Origin: Methyloversatilis discipulorum
GTDB lineage: Bacteria; Pseudomonadota; Gammaproteobacteria; Burkholderiales; Rhodocyclaceae
Direction: 5' to 3'
DNA: 64,000 nucleotides
Assembly (NCBI RefSeq): GCF_000527135.1
Contig: NZ_AZUP01000001.1
Coordinates: 2,914,001-2,978,000, forward strand
Numbering within the stretch: the first letter of the stretch is position 1; the number at the start of each line of letters is the position of its first letter. The position numbers and the translations under genes were made by a program. Shown one piece after another: positions 53,042 to 62,855 of this stretch. The notes under the pieces were generated by a model, which was not told the origin of the DNA, ran no database searches, and saw nothing but the letters and a program-made list of their open reading frames with translations.

Positions 53042-53503
53042 TCAGTGCGGCGCGCGCGGCTCGTCGTCGTCCGACAGCAGCTCTTCGAGCACCAGCGTGT
53101 CAGTCGTGACCTGCTGGTTCCACAGCACCATCAGCACGATCACCTTGAGCTGGGCCAGCGACACTTCCTCGTCTTCCAGCGCCAGCGCGCGCTCGACCAC
53201 GATTTCACGGGTCAGCGCGTTGATCGCGCCGGCCTCTTCGAGGAAGGCGAGGAAGCCGCGGCACTCGGTATCGAGGCGCGACTGCTCGGTGGCCGAGTAC
53301 AGACGGATGGAACGGCTTTCAGCCGCGATGAGCGGCTTCTCGGCGCCACCGGCGCTTTCGAGACCGGACAGCCAGCCCATGGCTTCCTCGATTTCGTCCT
53401 GCTCGAAACCGGCGGCCGAGAGCTTGCGTGCGAGCTGGTTGGGCTCGGGATAACTGTCCAGGTGCGCGTAAGTTTCGAAAAGATAGACCAGAACGTCGAT
53501 CAT
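53042..53503 (-). CDS. smg: Smg family protein (DUF494)
   Basis: A 153-residue acidic cytosolic protein, starting MIDVLVYLFETYAHLDSYPE, the conserved Smg opening. It contains LARKLSAAGFEQDEIEEAMGWL and ends in a DSDDEPR-like acidic tail. Smg proteins are widespread near dprA and def-fmt; function unknown, no enzymatic motif. The ATG at 53503 gives the family start, and the upstream frame is not conserved. It is downstream of dprA on the same strand. Confidence 0.92.
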   Translation of the reverse strand: MIDVLVYLFETYAHLDSYPEPNQLARKLSAAGFEQDEIEEAMGWLSGLESAGGAEKPLIAAESRSIRLYSATEQSRLDTECRGFLAFLEEAGAINALTREIVVERALALEDEEVSLAQLKVIVLMVLWNQQVTTDTLVLEELLSDDDEPRAPH

Positions 53504-53585
53504 GATTCGGCTCCGCGCGAGCCGGTCGGCAGGCGTGCCTACCGGCGGGTTTGTAACCCGGCAGCGCGCGACGCGCACTGCCGTA

Positions 53586-54668
53586 CTACCTGATGCGCTG
53601 GTAGCGTCCGTCGGGCAGCAGCGCCACCCGGTTTTCGAGTTCCAGCGAGAGCAGCATGGCGGAGAGGGTGTCCGCCGTCAAGCCGGTATGTTGCGACAGC
53701 ACATCGATTCCGACCGGGTCGAATCCCATGGCATCGAGCAACGGGTCGCCGTCGTCGGAGGGTGCTTCCACGGCAGTTTCAGGCGGCGGCGCCGGCTGCA
53801 GCTCGGACAGGATGTCGCGCGCATCGTCGACCAGCTTGGCGCCCTGGCGGATGAGCTGGTGGCAGCCCTTGGACAGCGGCGAGTGGATGGAGCCGGGAAT
53901 CGCGAACACCTCGCGCCCCTGTTCGCCGGCCAGCCGGGCGGTAATCAGCGTGCCGCTGCGCGCCGCCGCCTCGACCACCAGCACGCCGCGCGCAAGGCCG
54001 GAAATGATGCGGTTGCGGCGCGGGAAGTTGTCGCGCAGCGCCGGCGTGCCGAGCGGGAATTCGCTGACGATGGCGCCGTGCTCGGCGATGCGCCGCGCCA
54101 GTTCCTGATTGCGCGGCGGATAGATGCGGTCGGCGCCGGTGCCGACCACGGCCACCGTGCTGCCGACGCCGTCGAGCGCGCCGGTGTGGGCTGCCGCATC
54201 GCAGCCCAGCGCCAGTCCGCTGACGATGGTGAGCCCGCCGCGCGACAACTCACGCGCGAACTGCTCGGCGTTGGACGCACCCTGCGCGGTGGCGTTGCGT
54301 GCACCGACGATGGCGAGGGCCCGATTGTTCAGCAGCTCGGCCCGTCCCTTCACGTAGAGCAGTGTCGGCGGATCGGCGATTTCGAGCAGGGCCTGCGGGT
54401 AGGCCGCGTCGGCCAGCGTGATCAGATGGTTGCCCGGCTGTGACGCCCAGGCCAGCGTACGCGCGACCTGTTCGTCGCTGTCGAAGGCAGCCAGCGCGCG
54501 CGCCGCGCGCTCACCGACGGCGGCCCGCACGGCGGTGCCGGACGCGGCGAAGATGTGCTCGGGCAGGCCGAATACCGACAGCAGACGGCGCTGCGTTTCC
54601 AGCCCGACGCCGCGGGTCAGCGTCAGCCGCAGCCAGGCTGCGGTCGAGGCGTCACTGGCGACCGGCAC
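53586..54668 (-). CDS. dprA: DNA-processing protein DprA
   Basis: A 360-residue Rossmann-fold protein that loads RecA on incoming single-stranded DNA during natural transformation. The core includes RALAIVGARNATAQGASNAE, TIVSGLALGCDAAAHTGALD and SEFPLGTPALRDNFPRRNRI. A C-terminal winged-helix-like segment (DAMGFDPVGIDVLSQHTGLT) follows. It is downstream of the LysM gene by three bases, and smg follows. Competence is suggested but not shown. Confidence 0.95.
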   Translation of the reverse strand: MPVASDASTAAWLRLTLTRGVGLETQRRLLSVFGLPEHIFAASGTAVRAAVGERAARALAAFDSDEQVARTLAWASQPGNHLITLADAAYPQALLEIADPPTLLYVKGRAELLNNRALAIVGARNATAQGASNAEQFARELSRGGLTIVSGLALGCDAAAHTGALDGVGSTVAVVGTGADRIYPPRNQELARRIAEHGAIVSEFPLGTPALRDNFPRRNRIISGLARGVLVVEAAARSGTLITARLAGEQGREVFAIPGSIHSPLSKGCHQLIRQGAKLVDDARDILSELQPAPPPETAVEAPSDDGDPLLDAMGFDPVGIDVLSQHTGLTADTLSAMLLSLELENRVALLPDGRYQRIR

Positions 54669-54671
54669 GCC

Positions 54672-55688
54672 TTACGGCTTGCGGAAACGATCGCCGACGG
54701 TGATCGGACGCTTGGCGTCCATCACCAGTGCGTAGGAAATATTGTCGTAGACGCGGAACACGAACACCAGGCCGGAGCGTTCGTCCGGCAGCTGGTAGGT
54801 GTCGATCTTCTGATCCTGGCGGATATCGACCTTGGTCCCGGCCAGATAGGCGGCGAACACGTGGCCGATCTCGACGCCGTCGTTGGAGCCACGGTTGAGC
54901 AGCACGACATTGTGCCGGCCGGACGACGCCACGCCGCCGACGATGCGCGCAACGCTGCCCTGGATGTCCTGTTCGGGGGCGTGCGGAGCGTAGGCGACGA
55001 CCTCGGGCAGGCGTGCCGGCACCAGACGGTCACCCTTGCCGATCTCGAACTGCGCCGACACGACCTGGAAAGTGGCCGGTTCGCCCTCGCGTACCAGTTT
55101 CACGTCGCCGAGGTATTCGGCCTCATAGCCGATCACCTGCTTCGTTTCCGGATCGCGGATCGGTGCGGCCGGGCGGTACACATTCCACAGCGGCTTGTTT
55201 TCGGTGACGCCGCTCACGTAGGCGGTATCGCCAGCGCTCAGATAGACGCGCCCTTCTTCGGTACCGACGATGCGCGGCGCAGTCTCGTTGAAGCCGGCTT
55301 CGACCGCAATGGGCTTGGTCAGGAAGGGTTCGATCGCCTTGTGCGGGATCGAAGCGATCGGCTCCTTGACGGGCTCCTCGTAGATCTGCGGACTCAGCTT
55401 GACCGGTTGACCGACGCGCAGCCGCGGCGAGCCGCCGAAATCATCGAGATAGACGATCTGGCCCGGATAGATCAGGTGCGGATTGCGGATCTGCTCGCGA
55501 TTGAGCCGCCACACCTCGGGCCAGCGCCAGGGCTCCTTCAGGAAGAGGCCGGCGATGCCCCACAGCGTGTCGCCCGGCTTGACGACGTGCCGGTCCGGCG
55601 CGTTGCCGGCGATGGCCGGCGGCGCTGACTGGGCAAAGGCGGTCGCGCTTGAAAGGGCGACCAGCAGGGAGCATATAATCTTGCGCAT
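54672..55688 (-). CDS. LysM peptidoglycan-binding domain-containing protein
   Basis: A 338-residue exported protein with a signal peptide (residues 1-20) and one LysM domain (HVVKPGDTLWGIAGLFLKEP, about residues 35-85). The remaining C-terminal region of beta-rich sequence is conserved in betaproteobacteria next to dprA and def. It likely binds peptidoglycan in the periplasm. It is divergent from def across a 222-base gap and precedes dprA, the typical arrangement. Specific function unknown. Confidence 0.92.
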   Translation of the reverse strand: MRKIICSLLVALSSATAFAQSAPPAIAGNAPDRHVVKPGDTLWGIAGLFLKEPWRWPEVWRLNREQIRNPHLIYPGQIVYLDDFGGSPRLRVGQPVKLSPQIYEEPVKEPIASIPHKAIEPFLTKPIAVEAGFNETAPRIVGTEEGRVYLSAGDTAYVSGVTENKPLWNVYRPAAPIRDPETKQVIGYEAEYLGDVKLVREGEPATFQVVSAQFEIGKGDRLVPARLPEVVAYAPHAPEQDIQGSVARIVGGVASSGRHNVVLLNRGSNDGVEIGHVFAAYLAGTKVDIRQDQKIDTYQLPDERSGLVFVFRVYDNISYALVMDAKRPITVGDRFRKP

Positions 55689-55910
55689 GGTGTGGCCTCG
55701 CACGGGCAGCGCCTGCGCATGCAGGAACCTGCCGGGGGTTTGCCTTTCAATATCGTTACGAACCGGCTCCACCTTGAGTGCCCTGCACCGTCGAAGCGGT
55801 GACTTGGCAAGGCGGCACGCCAACTGCATGCCGAAGTGTAGCAAGCGGCGTCATGTAATGACAGTCTGCATGAAAATTCACCGCTAATCCATTAAATCAG
55901 CACGACTTTT

Positions 55911-56414
55911 ATGGCCCTGCTCCCGATTCTGAAATTCCCCGACCCCCGCCTGCGCAAGAAGGCGGCGCCGGTCACCGCGGTGGATGATTCCATCCGCAGG
56001 CTCGCCGCCGACATGGCCGAAACCATGTACGCCGCGCCGGGCATCGGGCTGGCCGCAACACAGGTAGACGTGCACAAGCAGGTGATCGTGATCGACATCA
56101 GCGAAGACAAGTCCGGCCTGCTTACGCTGATCAACCCGCGCATCGTCGAACGCGACGGCGAACAGGTCTATGAAGAGGGCTGTCTGTCGGTGCCCGGCAT
56201 CTACGACAAGGTGACCCGCGCCGAACACGTGAAGGTGCGCACGCTGACGCTGGACGGCAGCGAGCAGGATATCGACGCGCACGGCCTGCTGGCGGTCTGT
56301 ATCCAGCACGAGATGGATCACCTGCAGGGCAAGGTATTCGTCGACCACCTGTCGCAGCTGAAACAGACCCGCATCAAGACCAAGCTCGCGAAACAGGCGC
56401 GCGAAACCGCCTGA
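55911..56414 (+). CDS. def: Peptide deformylase
   Basis: A 167-residue iron enzyme that removes the formyl group from nascent proteins. Motif 1 is GIGLAATQ, motif 2 EEGCLSVPG and motif 3 QHEMDHLQG, where the usual Phe is Met, a mild variant. Its stop overlaps the fmt start (TGATG), so formylation and deformylation enzymes are co-translated. Divergent from the LysM gene. Confidence 0.97.
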   Translation: MALLPILKFPDPRLRKKAAPVTAVDDSIRRLAADMAETMYAAPGIGLAATQVDVHKQVIVIDISEDKSGLLTLINPRIVERDGEQVYEEGCLSVPGIYDKVTRAEHVKVRTLTLDGSEQDIDAHGLLAVCIQHEMDHLQGKVFVDHLSQLKQTRIKTKLAKQARETA

Positions 56415-57346
56415 TGCGGCCGCGCATCGCCTTCGCCGGCACCCCTGAATTTGCCGCCCGCACGCTCGACGCGCTGGCCGGCTTCGACTGCGACATTCCG
56501 CTGGTGCTGACCCAGCCCGACCGGCCGGCCGGGCGCGGCATGAAACTGATGCCCAGCCCGGTCAAGCAGCGCGCACTGGCGCACGGACTCAACGTTGCCC
56601 AGCCGGACACGCTGAAGACGGCCGAACTGCGCGCGCCGCTGGTCGAGGCCGCGCCGGACCTGCTGGTGGTGGTCGCCTATGGCCTGCTGCTGCCGCGCGC
56701 CGTGCTCGACATTCCGCGCCTCGGCTGCATCAACATCCACGCCTCGCTGCTGCCGCGCTGGCGTGGCGCTGCGCCGATTCATCGCGCGATCGAGGCGGGT
56801 GACGCCCGCACCGGCATCACGCTGATGCAGATGGACGAAGGCCTGGACACCGGCCCGATGCTGGCCGAGCGCAGCGTCGACATCGCCGCCGACGACAGCA
56901 CCGCGACCTTGCACGACCGGCTGGCGGCGACCGGCGCGCAACTGCTGATCGACACGCTGCCCGAGCTGCTGGCCGGGCGCATCAGACCGGTGCCGCAGCC
57001 GGCCGACGGCGCCTGCTACGCGGCAAAGATCGGCAAGGCCGAGGCGGCGCTGGACTTCCGCCGTCCGGCGGTCGAACTCGACCGCGCGATCCGCGCCTTC
57101 AACCCCTTCCCGGGCGCGCTGATGACGGTGGAGGGCACGCCGATCAAGCTGTGGCGCGCCCGCGTCGAGCCGGCGAGCGGCGAGCCCGGGCGCATCCTCG
57201 CGGTCGGCGACGACGGTGTCGTGATCGCCTGCGGGGAGGGCGCGCTGCGCGTGACCGAACTGCAGAAGCCGGGCGGCAAGCGCTTGGCCGCCGCCGATTT
57301 CCTGCACGGGCACCCGCTGGCGGTGGGGCAACAGGCGGACGTCTGA
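56414..57346 (+). CDS. fmt: Methionyl-tRNA formyltransferase
   Basis: A 310-residue enzyme formylating initiator Met-tRNA with 10-formyl-THF. The catalytic region [20 protein letters not shown] contains the Asn-His pair, [18 protein letters not shown] has the catalytic Asp, and the C-terminal OB-like domain (about 205-305) binds tRNA. ATG overlaps the def stop by one base. Standard length. Confidence 0.97.
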   Translation: MRPRIAFAGTPEFAARTLDALAGFDCDIPLVLTQPDRPAGRGMKLMPSPVKQRALAHGLNVAQPDTLKTAELRAPLVEAAPDLLVVVAYGLLLPRAVLDIPRLGCINIHASLLPRWRGAAPIHRAIEAGDARTGITLMQMDEGLDTGPMLAERSVDIAADDSTATLHDRLAATGAQLLIDTLPELLAGRIRPVPQPADGACYAAKIGKAEAALDFRRPAVELDRAIRAFNPFPGALMTVEGTPIKLWRARVEPASGEPGRILAVGDDGVVIACGEGALRVTELQKPGGKRLAAADFLHGHPLAVGQQADV

Positions 57347-57409
57347 CCCGCAGGCAAGGTCATGTCCGCTGACGTTTCCTTGTAAGCGTAGTTTTCACCG
57401 GCAGCGCCG

Positions 57410-57437
57410 CTTGAATTTCTTGCTTCGCGCACGATCT
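57410..57437 (+). promoter_or_regulatory. Candidate heat-shock (sigma-32) promoter of htpX
   Basis: CTTGAA (57410-57415), a 14-base spacer and CACGATCT (57430-57437) resemble CTTGAA-N13/14-CCCCATnT. An overlapping TATAGT (57437-57442) could serve as a sigma-70 -10 element. It lies about 35 bases before the htpX start; htpX is heat-inducible in E. coli. Confidence 0.4.
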
Positions 57438-57472
57438 ATAGTGCGCATCCTTCCTTACTGAAAGGTATTCGA

Positions 57473-58327
57473 ATGTTCGGCAACTGGCTCAAGACCTCGA
57501 TACTGATGGCGGGCATCGTCGCGCTGTTCGGCGTCGTCGGTGCGGCCATCGGCGGTCAGCAGGGCATGCTGATCGCACTGCTGTTCGGCGGCGCCACCAA
57601 TCTGTGGGCCTACTGGTTCTCCGACAAGATGGTGCTGCGCATGTACAACGCGCGCGAAGTCGACGCCGCCTCGTCGCCCTACCTGTACAACATGGTGGCC
57701 GAGCTGGCGCAGCGCGCGCAGCTGCCGATGCCGCGCGTCTACATCATCGACGAAGCGCAGCCCAATGCCTTCGCCACCGGCCGCAATCCGGAGAACGCCG
57801 CGGTAGCCGCGACCACCGGCATCATCCAGATGCTGTCGGCACGCGAACTGCGCGGCGTGATGGCGCACGAGCTGGCGCACGTGAAGAACCGCGACATCCT
57901 GATCTCGACCATTTCGGCCACGGTGTCCGGCGCGATTTCCGCACTGGCGCAGTTCGGGATGTTCTTCGGCGGCGGCCGTGACTCGGAAGGTCGCCCGGCC
58001 AATCCGGTGCTCAGCATCGCCGTCGCCATCCTGGCGCCGATCGCCGCCATGTTGATCCAGATGGCGATCTCGCGCACCCGCGAGTTCGGCGCCGACCGCG
58101 AAGGTGCGGCCATCTCCGGCGACCCGGAAGCACTGGCCAGCGCGCTGGCCAAGATCGACGCCTACGCCCGCGGGATTCCGATGCCGACCGCGGAAGCGCA
58201 TCCGGAAACCGGCCAGATGATGATCATGAACCCGCTGTCCGGCGGCGGCCTGCGCGGCCTGTTCAGCACCCACCCGGCGACCGAGGAACGCATCGCGCGC
58301 TTGCGCGCACTCGCCACCGGTCGCTGA
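57473..58327 (+). CDS. htpX: Membrane zinc metalloprotease HtpX
   Basis: A 284-residue M48 protease of the inner membrane that degrades misfolded membrane proteins. Two N-terminal helices (residues 7-50), the zinc motif HELAH at residues 132-136 in [13 protein letters not shown], two further hydrophobic segments (150-205), and the third ligand in [17 protein letters not shown] precedes the ATG. It stands on its own between fmt and a strong terminator, with a possible heat-shock promoter. Confidence 0.96.
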   Translation: MFGNWLKTSILMAGIVALFGVVGAAIGGQQGMLIALLFGGATNLWAYWFSDKMVLRMYNAREVDAASSPYLYNMVAELAQRAQLPMPRVYIIDEAQPNAFATGRNPENAAVAATTGIIQMLSARELRGVMAHELAHVKNRDILISTISATVSGAISALAQFGMFFGGGRDSEGRPANPVLSIAVAILAPIAAMLIQMAISRTREFGADREGAAISGDPEALASALAKIDAYARGIPMPTAEAHPETGQMMIMNPLSGGGLRGLFSTHPATEERIARLRALATGR

Positions 58328-58355
58328 CACACACCTTCGTCATTGCGGCATCATG

Positions 58356-58403
58356 CCCGCAGCGCGCGCCACTTTCCCGGCGCGCGCTGCGGGTTTCGTT
58401 TTT
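58356..58403 (+). terminator. Rho-independent terminator after htpX
   Basis: A perfect 15-base stem (CCCGCAGCGCGCGCC with its complement), eight-base loop, then TTTCGTTTTT. It starts 28 bases after the htpX stop and ends before the DUF2237 gene. Confidence 0.88.
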
Positions 58404-58429
58404 CATCGGCACAACGTGGAGATCCCGAC

Positions 58430-58819
58430 ATGGATCGAGGCTGGAACGGCGGCGGCGGCGCGCGCAACGTACTCGGAGGACCGCTGGAGCCCTGTTCGTT
58501 CAAGCCGATCACCGGTTTCTTCCGCGACGGCTGCTGCAACACCGACGAGAACGACTTCGGCTCACATACCGTGTGCGCCGTCATGACCGACGCCTTCCTC
58601 GACTTCTCACGCTCGCGCGGCAATGACCTGTCGACGCCGCGCCCCGAGTACGACTTCCCCGGTCTGCGCGCCGGCGACCGCTGGTGCCTGTGCGCGATGC
58701 GCTGGCGCGAGGCCTACGAGGCAGGCCAGGCGCCGCAGGTGGTGCTGGTCGCCACGCACGAGTCGGCTCTGCGCCATGCGCCGCTCGACGCATTGAAGGC
58801 CCATGCGTGGGCGGGCTGA
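58430..58819 (+). CDS. DUF2237 family protein
   Basis: A 129-residue soluble protein with the conserved NVLGGPLEPCSFKPITGFFRD, CCNTDENDFGSHTVCAVMT and GDRWCLCAMRWREAYEAG segments. Several cysteines (residues 22, 35, 36, 49, 86, 88) are family-conserved, which suggests metal or thiol chemistry. Function is unknown. GTGGAG precedes the ATG at 58430. It lies between the htpX terminator and rsmB. Confidence 0.9.
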   Translation: MDRGWNGGGGARNVLGGPLEPCSFKPITGFFRDGCCNTDENDFGSHTVCAVMTDAFLDFSRSRGNDLSTPRPEYDFPGLRAGDRWCLCAMRWREAYEAGQAPQVVLVATHESALRHAPLDALKAHAWAG

Positions 58820-58871
58820 GCACAGCGCTTACAATCGCGCTCCCGCGCCCGGCCATCCTCCGCATCCAAGA

Positions 58872-60179
58872 TTGAATTCCACTTCCCGCCCTACCAGGAC
58901 GCTTCCTGCTGATTCGCTCGCAGCATCGCTGCTCGACGCTGCGCTCGCCGTAGCCGGCGTGCTGCAGGGCGAAGCGCTCGACGACGCCTTCGGCCATGTC
59001 GCCGCACAGTCGGCCAACAGCGCCGCCGTGCGTGACCTCGCATACCAGTGCCTGCGTGCTCACGCCGGCATCGAACGCCGGCTGGCCGTGCTGGTGCCGA
59101 AGCCGCTGCGCGAAACCGACCGCTGCGCATTGCTGCTGGTCGCGCTGTGCCGGCTCGAAGCGCGGCCCGACACGGCGCACACCACGGTGAACCAGGCGGT
59201 CGAGGCCGCCCGCGCGCTCGGCGGCGATCGCTTCGGCGGGCTGATGAATGCGGTGCTGCGCAACGCGCAGCGCCGTCATGCCGAACTCGACGCGGCGGTG
59301 GCCGCCGACCCGGCCGCCCGGCTGCAGCACCCGCAGTGGTGGCTGGACATGCTGCGTCACGACCATCCCGACCACTGGCAGGACATCGCCGCGCAGGGCA
59401 ATGTCCACCCGCCGATGGCGCTGCGCGCGAACCGCCGCCGCACGACGCCACAACAGGCGCTGGCGCAGTTGCAGGCGGCCGGTATCGTGGCGCAGATCCG
59501 CGGCGAAGACGGCCTGCTGCTCGACAAACCCTGCCCGGTGTCGCGCCTGCCCGGCTTCGCCGACGGCGAGCTGTCGGTGCAGGATCTCGGCGCCCAGCGC
59601 GCGGCCGCACTGCTCGATGTCGCTGCGGGCCAGCGTGTGCTCGACGCCTGCGCCGCACCGGGCGGCAAGGCGTCGCACCTGCTCGAACGTGCCGAGCTCG
59701 ACCTGCTGGCTCTGGACCACAGCGAACCACGGACCCGACGCATCGCCGAAAACTTCGAGCGACTGGGGCTGCGCGGCCGGATCGCGGTCGGCGACGCTGC
59801 CCGGCCGGACGACTGGTGGGACGGCACGCCGTTCGACCGCATCTTGGCCGACGTGCCGTGCAGCGCCTCCGGCGTCGTGCGTCGCCACCCGGACGCGAAA
59901 TGGCTGCGCCGTCCGCAGGACATCGCCGGCTTCGCCGCCCAGCAACGCGCGATACTGGATGCGCTTTGGCGCGTGCTCGCTCCGGGTGGTAAATTGCTCT
60001 ACGCCACCTGTTCGGTGTTCCGCGCCGAAAATCAGGATCAGGTGACCGCCTTCACCGCCCGCCATCCCGACTGCCTACGCCTGAGCCCATGTGGTGCGCC
60101 CGATCTGCAACTGCTGCCGACCGCCGAGCATGACGGCTTCTATTACGCACTGCTGCAGAAGTCTCCGCACGCTGGCTGA
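58872..60179 (+). CDS. rsmB: 16S rRNA (cytosine-967-C5)-methyltransferase RsmB
   Basis: About 435 residues. The N-terminal NusB-like RNA-binding domain (residues 15-145) is followed by a SAM domain with LDACAAPGGKASHLLERAEL, DVPCSASGVVRRHPD with one catalytic Cys and LYATCSVFRAENQ with the other. The first codon is uncertain: the TTG at 58872 (reads MNSTSRP) is the best candidate, without a strong ribosome-binding site. Its end overlaps the DUF4390 gene by 50 bases. The def-fmt-rsmB-DUF4390-ntrYX order is normal in betaproteobacteria. Confidence 0.94.
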   Translation: MNSTSRPTRTLPADSLAASLLDAALAVAGVLQGEALDDAFGHVAAQSANSAAVRDLAYQCLRAHAGIERRLAVLVPKPLRETDRCALLLVALCRLEARPDTAHTTVNQAVEAARALGGDRFGGLMNAVLRNAQRRHAELDAAVAADPAARLQHPQWWLDMLRHDHPDHWQDIAAQGNVHPPMALRANRRRTTPQQALAQLQAAGIVAQIRGEDGLLLDKPCPVSRLPGFADGELSVQDLGAQRAAALLDVAAGQRVLDACAAPGGKASHLLERAELDLLALDHSEPRTRRIAENFERLGLRGRIAVGDAARPDDWWDGTPFDRILADVPCSASGVVRRHPDAKWLRRPQDIAGFAAQQRAILDALWRVLAPGGKLLYATCSVFRAENQDQVTAFTARHPDCLRLSPCGAPDLQLLPTAEHDGFYYALLQKSPHAG

Positions 60180-60741
60180 GCGCGCGCGCGCGCTGCTGCT
60201 GGCGTTGCTGATCGCGACGCTGGCCGGCCACGCGTCGGCCGCCGGCGTCACGATGCGCGACGTGCGCCTCGATCACGGCGACGACGGCTACCAGCTGTCG
60301 ACCGACATTGCGGTCACGCTGTCGCCGCGGCTGGCCGAGGCGGTCACGCGCGGCGTCGCGCTGTACTTCGTGCTGGAGTTCGAGATCAGCCGCCCGCGCT
60401 GGTACTGGCTGGACGAAGACGTGGTCGAACGCAGCCAGACCTATCGCGTCAGCTACCACGCGCTGACGCGTCAATACCGCGTATCGACCGGCGCGCTGCA
60501 TCAGAGCTTCGACACGCTGGACGAGGCGCTGAAGCTGATCGGCCGTCTGCGCAACTGGCACGTGGTCGACTACAGCCGCCTCACGCCGGGCGAAAGCTAT
60601 GTCGCCGCGCTGCGCCTGCGCCTCGACGTGACTCAGCTGCCCAAGCCCTTCCAGCTCAGCGCGATGAGCAACCGCGACTGGACGCTGGAATCGGAATGGC
60701 AGCGCTGGGGCTTCACCGCACAGCCGCAGGAGGCGCGATGA
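60130..60741 (+). CDS. DUF4390 family exported protein
   Basis: About 203 residues with an N-terminal hydrophobic signal (ARALLLALLIATLAGHASA) and a beta-rich body: YQLSTDIAVTLSPRLAEAV, VALYFVLEFEISRPRWYWLD and RQYRVSTGALHQSFDTLDEAL. The ATG at 60130 lies within the end of rsmB. Function unknown; it always accompanies the NtrY-like kinase in betaproteobacteria, so an envelope sensing role is possible. Its stop overlaps the kinase start by four bases. Confidence 0.85.
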   Translation: MTASITHCCRSLRTLAERARALLLALLIATLAGHASAAGVTMRDVRLDHGDDGYQLSTDIAVTLSPRLAEAVTRGVALYFVLEFEISRPRWYWLDEDVVERSQTYRVSYHALTRQYRVSTGALHQSFDTLDEALKLIGRLRNWHVVDYSRLTPGESYVAALRLRLDVTQLPKPFQLSAMSNRDWTLESEWQRWGFTAQPQEAR

Positions 60742-62840
60742 GGGCCTTCATCGTCGCCACCACGGCGATCAGTGGCGTGCTGTTGCTGCTGCTGTCGCTG
60801 GCCAGCGAGAACACCGAACTGTTCGCGCGCAATTACCCGCTGCTGCTTGGCATGAACATCACGGTCGCGGTCGGCCTGCTGGCGCTGGTCGCCTGGCTGG
60901 TGACGCAGCTGCTGCGCGAGCACCGCGCCGCCGTGTTCGGCTCCCGTCTGAAGCTGCGGCTGTTCGCCGCCTTCGCCGCGCTCGCCGTGGCGCCGGGCGC
61001 GCTGATCTACGTGCTGTCGGTGAACTTCGTGTCGCGCTCGGTCGATTCCTGGTTCAACGTGCGCATCGAACAGGCGCTCGAAGGCGGCCTCAACCTCGGC
61101 CGCAACACGCTGGACTATGTCTCCGCCGACCTGCTGGAAAAGGCCCGCGCGATGGCGCGCGAACTGGGCGACACGCCGCTGATCCGGCGCAGCGCGCGGC
61201 TGGACGAGCTGCGCGAACAGTCGGGCGCGGCCAGCGCGACACTGTTCTCGTCCGCCGGCCGCGTACTGTCGACCAGTTCGGCCGCCACCCGGCTGGTGCC
61301 GCCGCTGCCGTCGCCGTCGCAACTGCGCCAGGCGCGCCAGGGCGCCGGTTTCGCCGCAGTCGAAAGCGACGTCGATGCCGGACTGACGGTGCGCGCGCTG
61401 GTGTTCGTCGGCAGCGGCGCGCTCGCCTCCGACGCCCCGGTGCTGCAACTGACGCAACCGCTGCCGGCGTCGCTCGCGCAGAACGCCGAAGCGGTGCAGA
61501 GCGCCTACCGCGACTACGAAGAGCTGTCGCTGGCGCGCGCCGGGCTGAAGCGCATTTTCGCGCTGACGCTGACGCTGGCGCTGCTGCTCGCGCTGCTGTC
61601 GGCGCTGGCGGTGGCCTTCGTCATAAGCCGGCGCATGTCGGCGCCGCTGTCCATCCTGGCGCGTGGCACCGACGCGGTGATGCAGGGCGACTTCAGCCCG
61701 ATCCCGGCGGTCGCCTCGCGCGACGAACTGGGCACGCTGACCCAGTCCTTCCGCCGCATGACGGAACAGCTGAACGAAGCGCGCGCGCAGGCCGAGCGCA
61801 GCCGCGCCGAAACCGAAGCGGCGCGCACCTATCTCGAAGGCGTGCTGGGCAACCTGTCGACTGGCGTGCTGGCCTTCAGCCCGTCGACGAAATTGCGCGC
61901 CGCCAACCAGGGTGCGATGGCCATCCTCGGCGACACGCTGGAGGGGTGGGAAACGCTGACGCTGGCGCAGTGGCCGCGGCACGCCGAACTGCGCGACACC
62001 ATCGTCGCCGCGATCGACGAGGCGCAGGAATCGTGGAGCCGGCAGATCGACATCCCCGACCCCTTCGGTCCGGGCAAGACGCTGCTGATCCGTGGCTCGC
62101 AACTGCCGGCGGCCGGCGGCGGCGGTTTCGTCGTCGTGTTCGACGACATCACGCAGCTCATTTCCGCGCAGCGCAGCGCCGCCTGGGGCGAGGTCGCGCG
62201 GCGACTGGCGCACGAAATCAAGAACCCGCTGACGCCGATACAGCTGTCGGCCGAGCGGCTGCAGTTCAAGCTGTCGGACAAGCTCGACGCGGACGGCCAG
62301 AAGATGCTGGCGCGCGCCACCTCGACCATCGTCGACCAGGTCGAGGCAATGAAGAACATGGTGAACGCCTTCCGCGACTACGCGCGACTGCCGGCGCCGG
62401 CACTGGCGCCGCTCGACCTGAACCGGCTGGTCGACGAAGTGCTCGGCCTGTACGAAACATCGGCCGCGCGCATCGAGCGCCAGCTGTCGCCGGACCTGCC
62501 CGACGTGGCCGGCGATGTCGGACAGCTGCGGCAGGTGATCCACAATCTGCTGCAGAACGCGCAGGACGCGCTTGCCGAGGCCGACGCACCCTGCATACAG
62601 ATCCAGACGCGGCGCCGGGGGGGGCGAGCGGAACTGGCGGTGCGCGACAACGGCAGCGGCTTTCCGCCGCAGGTGCTGGCGCGCGCCTTCGAACCCTATG
62701 TCACGTCAAAGGCGCGTGGCACCGGGCTCGGACTGGCCATCGTCAAGAAGATCGTCGATGAGCACGAAGGACGCATAGAAATAGAGAACGTCGCGCCGCA
62801 TGGCGCGGAAATCCGCATCTCGCTGCCACTGGCGGCATGA
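60738..62840 (+). CDS. NtrY-like sensor histidine kinase
   Basis: A 700-residue membrane kinase. Two N-terminal helices (residues 4-22 and 30-55) and another pair flanking a periplasmic domain, then HAMP (about 290-345), a PAS-like segment, the phosphoacceptor His492 in RLAHEIKNPLTPIQLSAERL, and a HATPase with NLLQNAQDALAEAD, DNGSGFPP and GTGLGLAIVKKI. AGGAGG precedes the ATG. NtrY/NtrX pairs respond to nitrogen or redox state in alphaproteobacteria; the betaproteobacterial pair is less known. Its partner follows 15 bases later. Confidence 0.9.
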   Translation: MRAFIVATTAISGVLLLLLSLASENTELFARNYPLLLGMNITVAVGLLALVAWLVTQLLREHRAAVFGSRLKLRLFAAFAALAVAPGALIYVLSVNFVSRSVDSWFNVRIEQALEGGLNLGRNTLDYVSADLLEKARAMARELGDTPLIRRSARLDELREQSGAASATLFSSAGRVLSTSSAATRLVPPLPSPSQLRQARQGAGFAAVESDVDAGLTVRALVFVGSGALASDAPVLQLTQPLPASLAQNAEAVQSAYRDYEELSLARAGLKRIFALTLTLALLLALLSALAVAFVISRRMSAPLSILARGTDAVMQGDFSPIPAVASRDELGTLTQSFRRMTEQLNEARAQAERSRAETEAARTYLEGVLGNLSTGVLAFSPSTKLRAANQGAMAILGDTLEGWETLTLAQWPRHAELRDTIVAAIDEAQESWSRQIDIPDPFGPGKTLLIRGSQLPAAGGGGFVVVFDDITQLISAQRSAAWGEVARRLAHEIKNPLTPIQLSAERLQFKLSDKLDADGQKMLARATSTIVDQVEAMKNMVNAFRDYARLPAPALAPLDLNRLVDEVLGLYETSAARIERQLSPDLPDVAGDVGQLRQVIHNLLQNAQDALAEADAPCIQIQTRRRGGRAELAVRDNGSGFPPQVLARAFEPYVTSKARGTGLGLAIVKKIVDEHEGRIEIENVAPHGAEIRISLPLAA

Positions 62841-62855
62841 AGGAATCAGGGAAGA

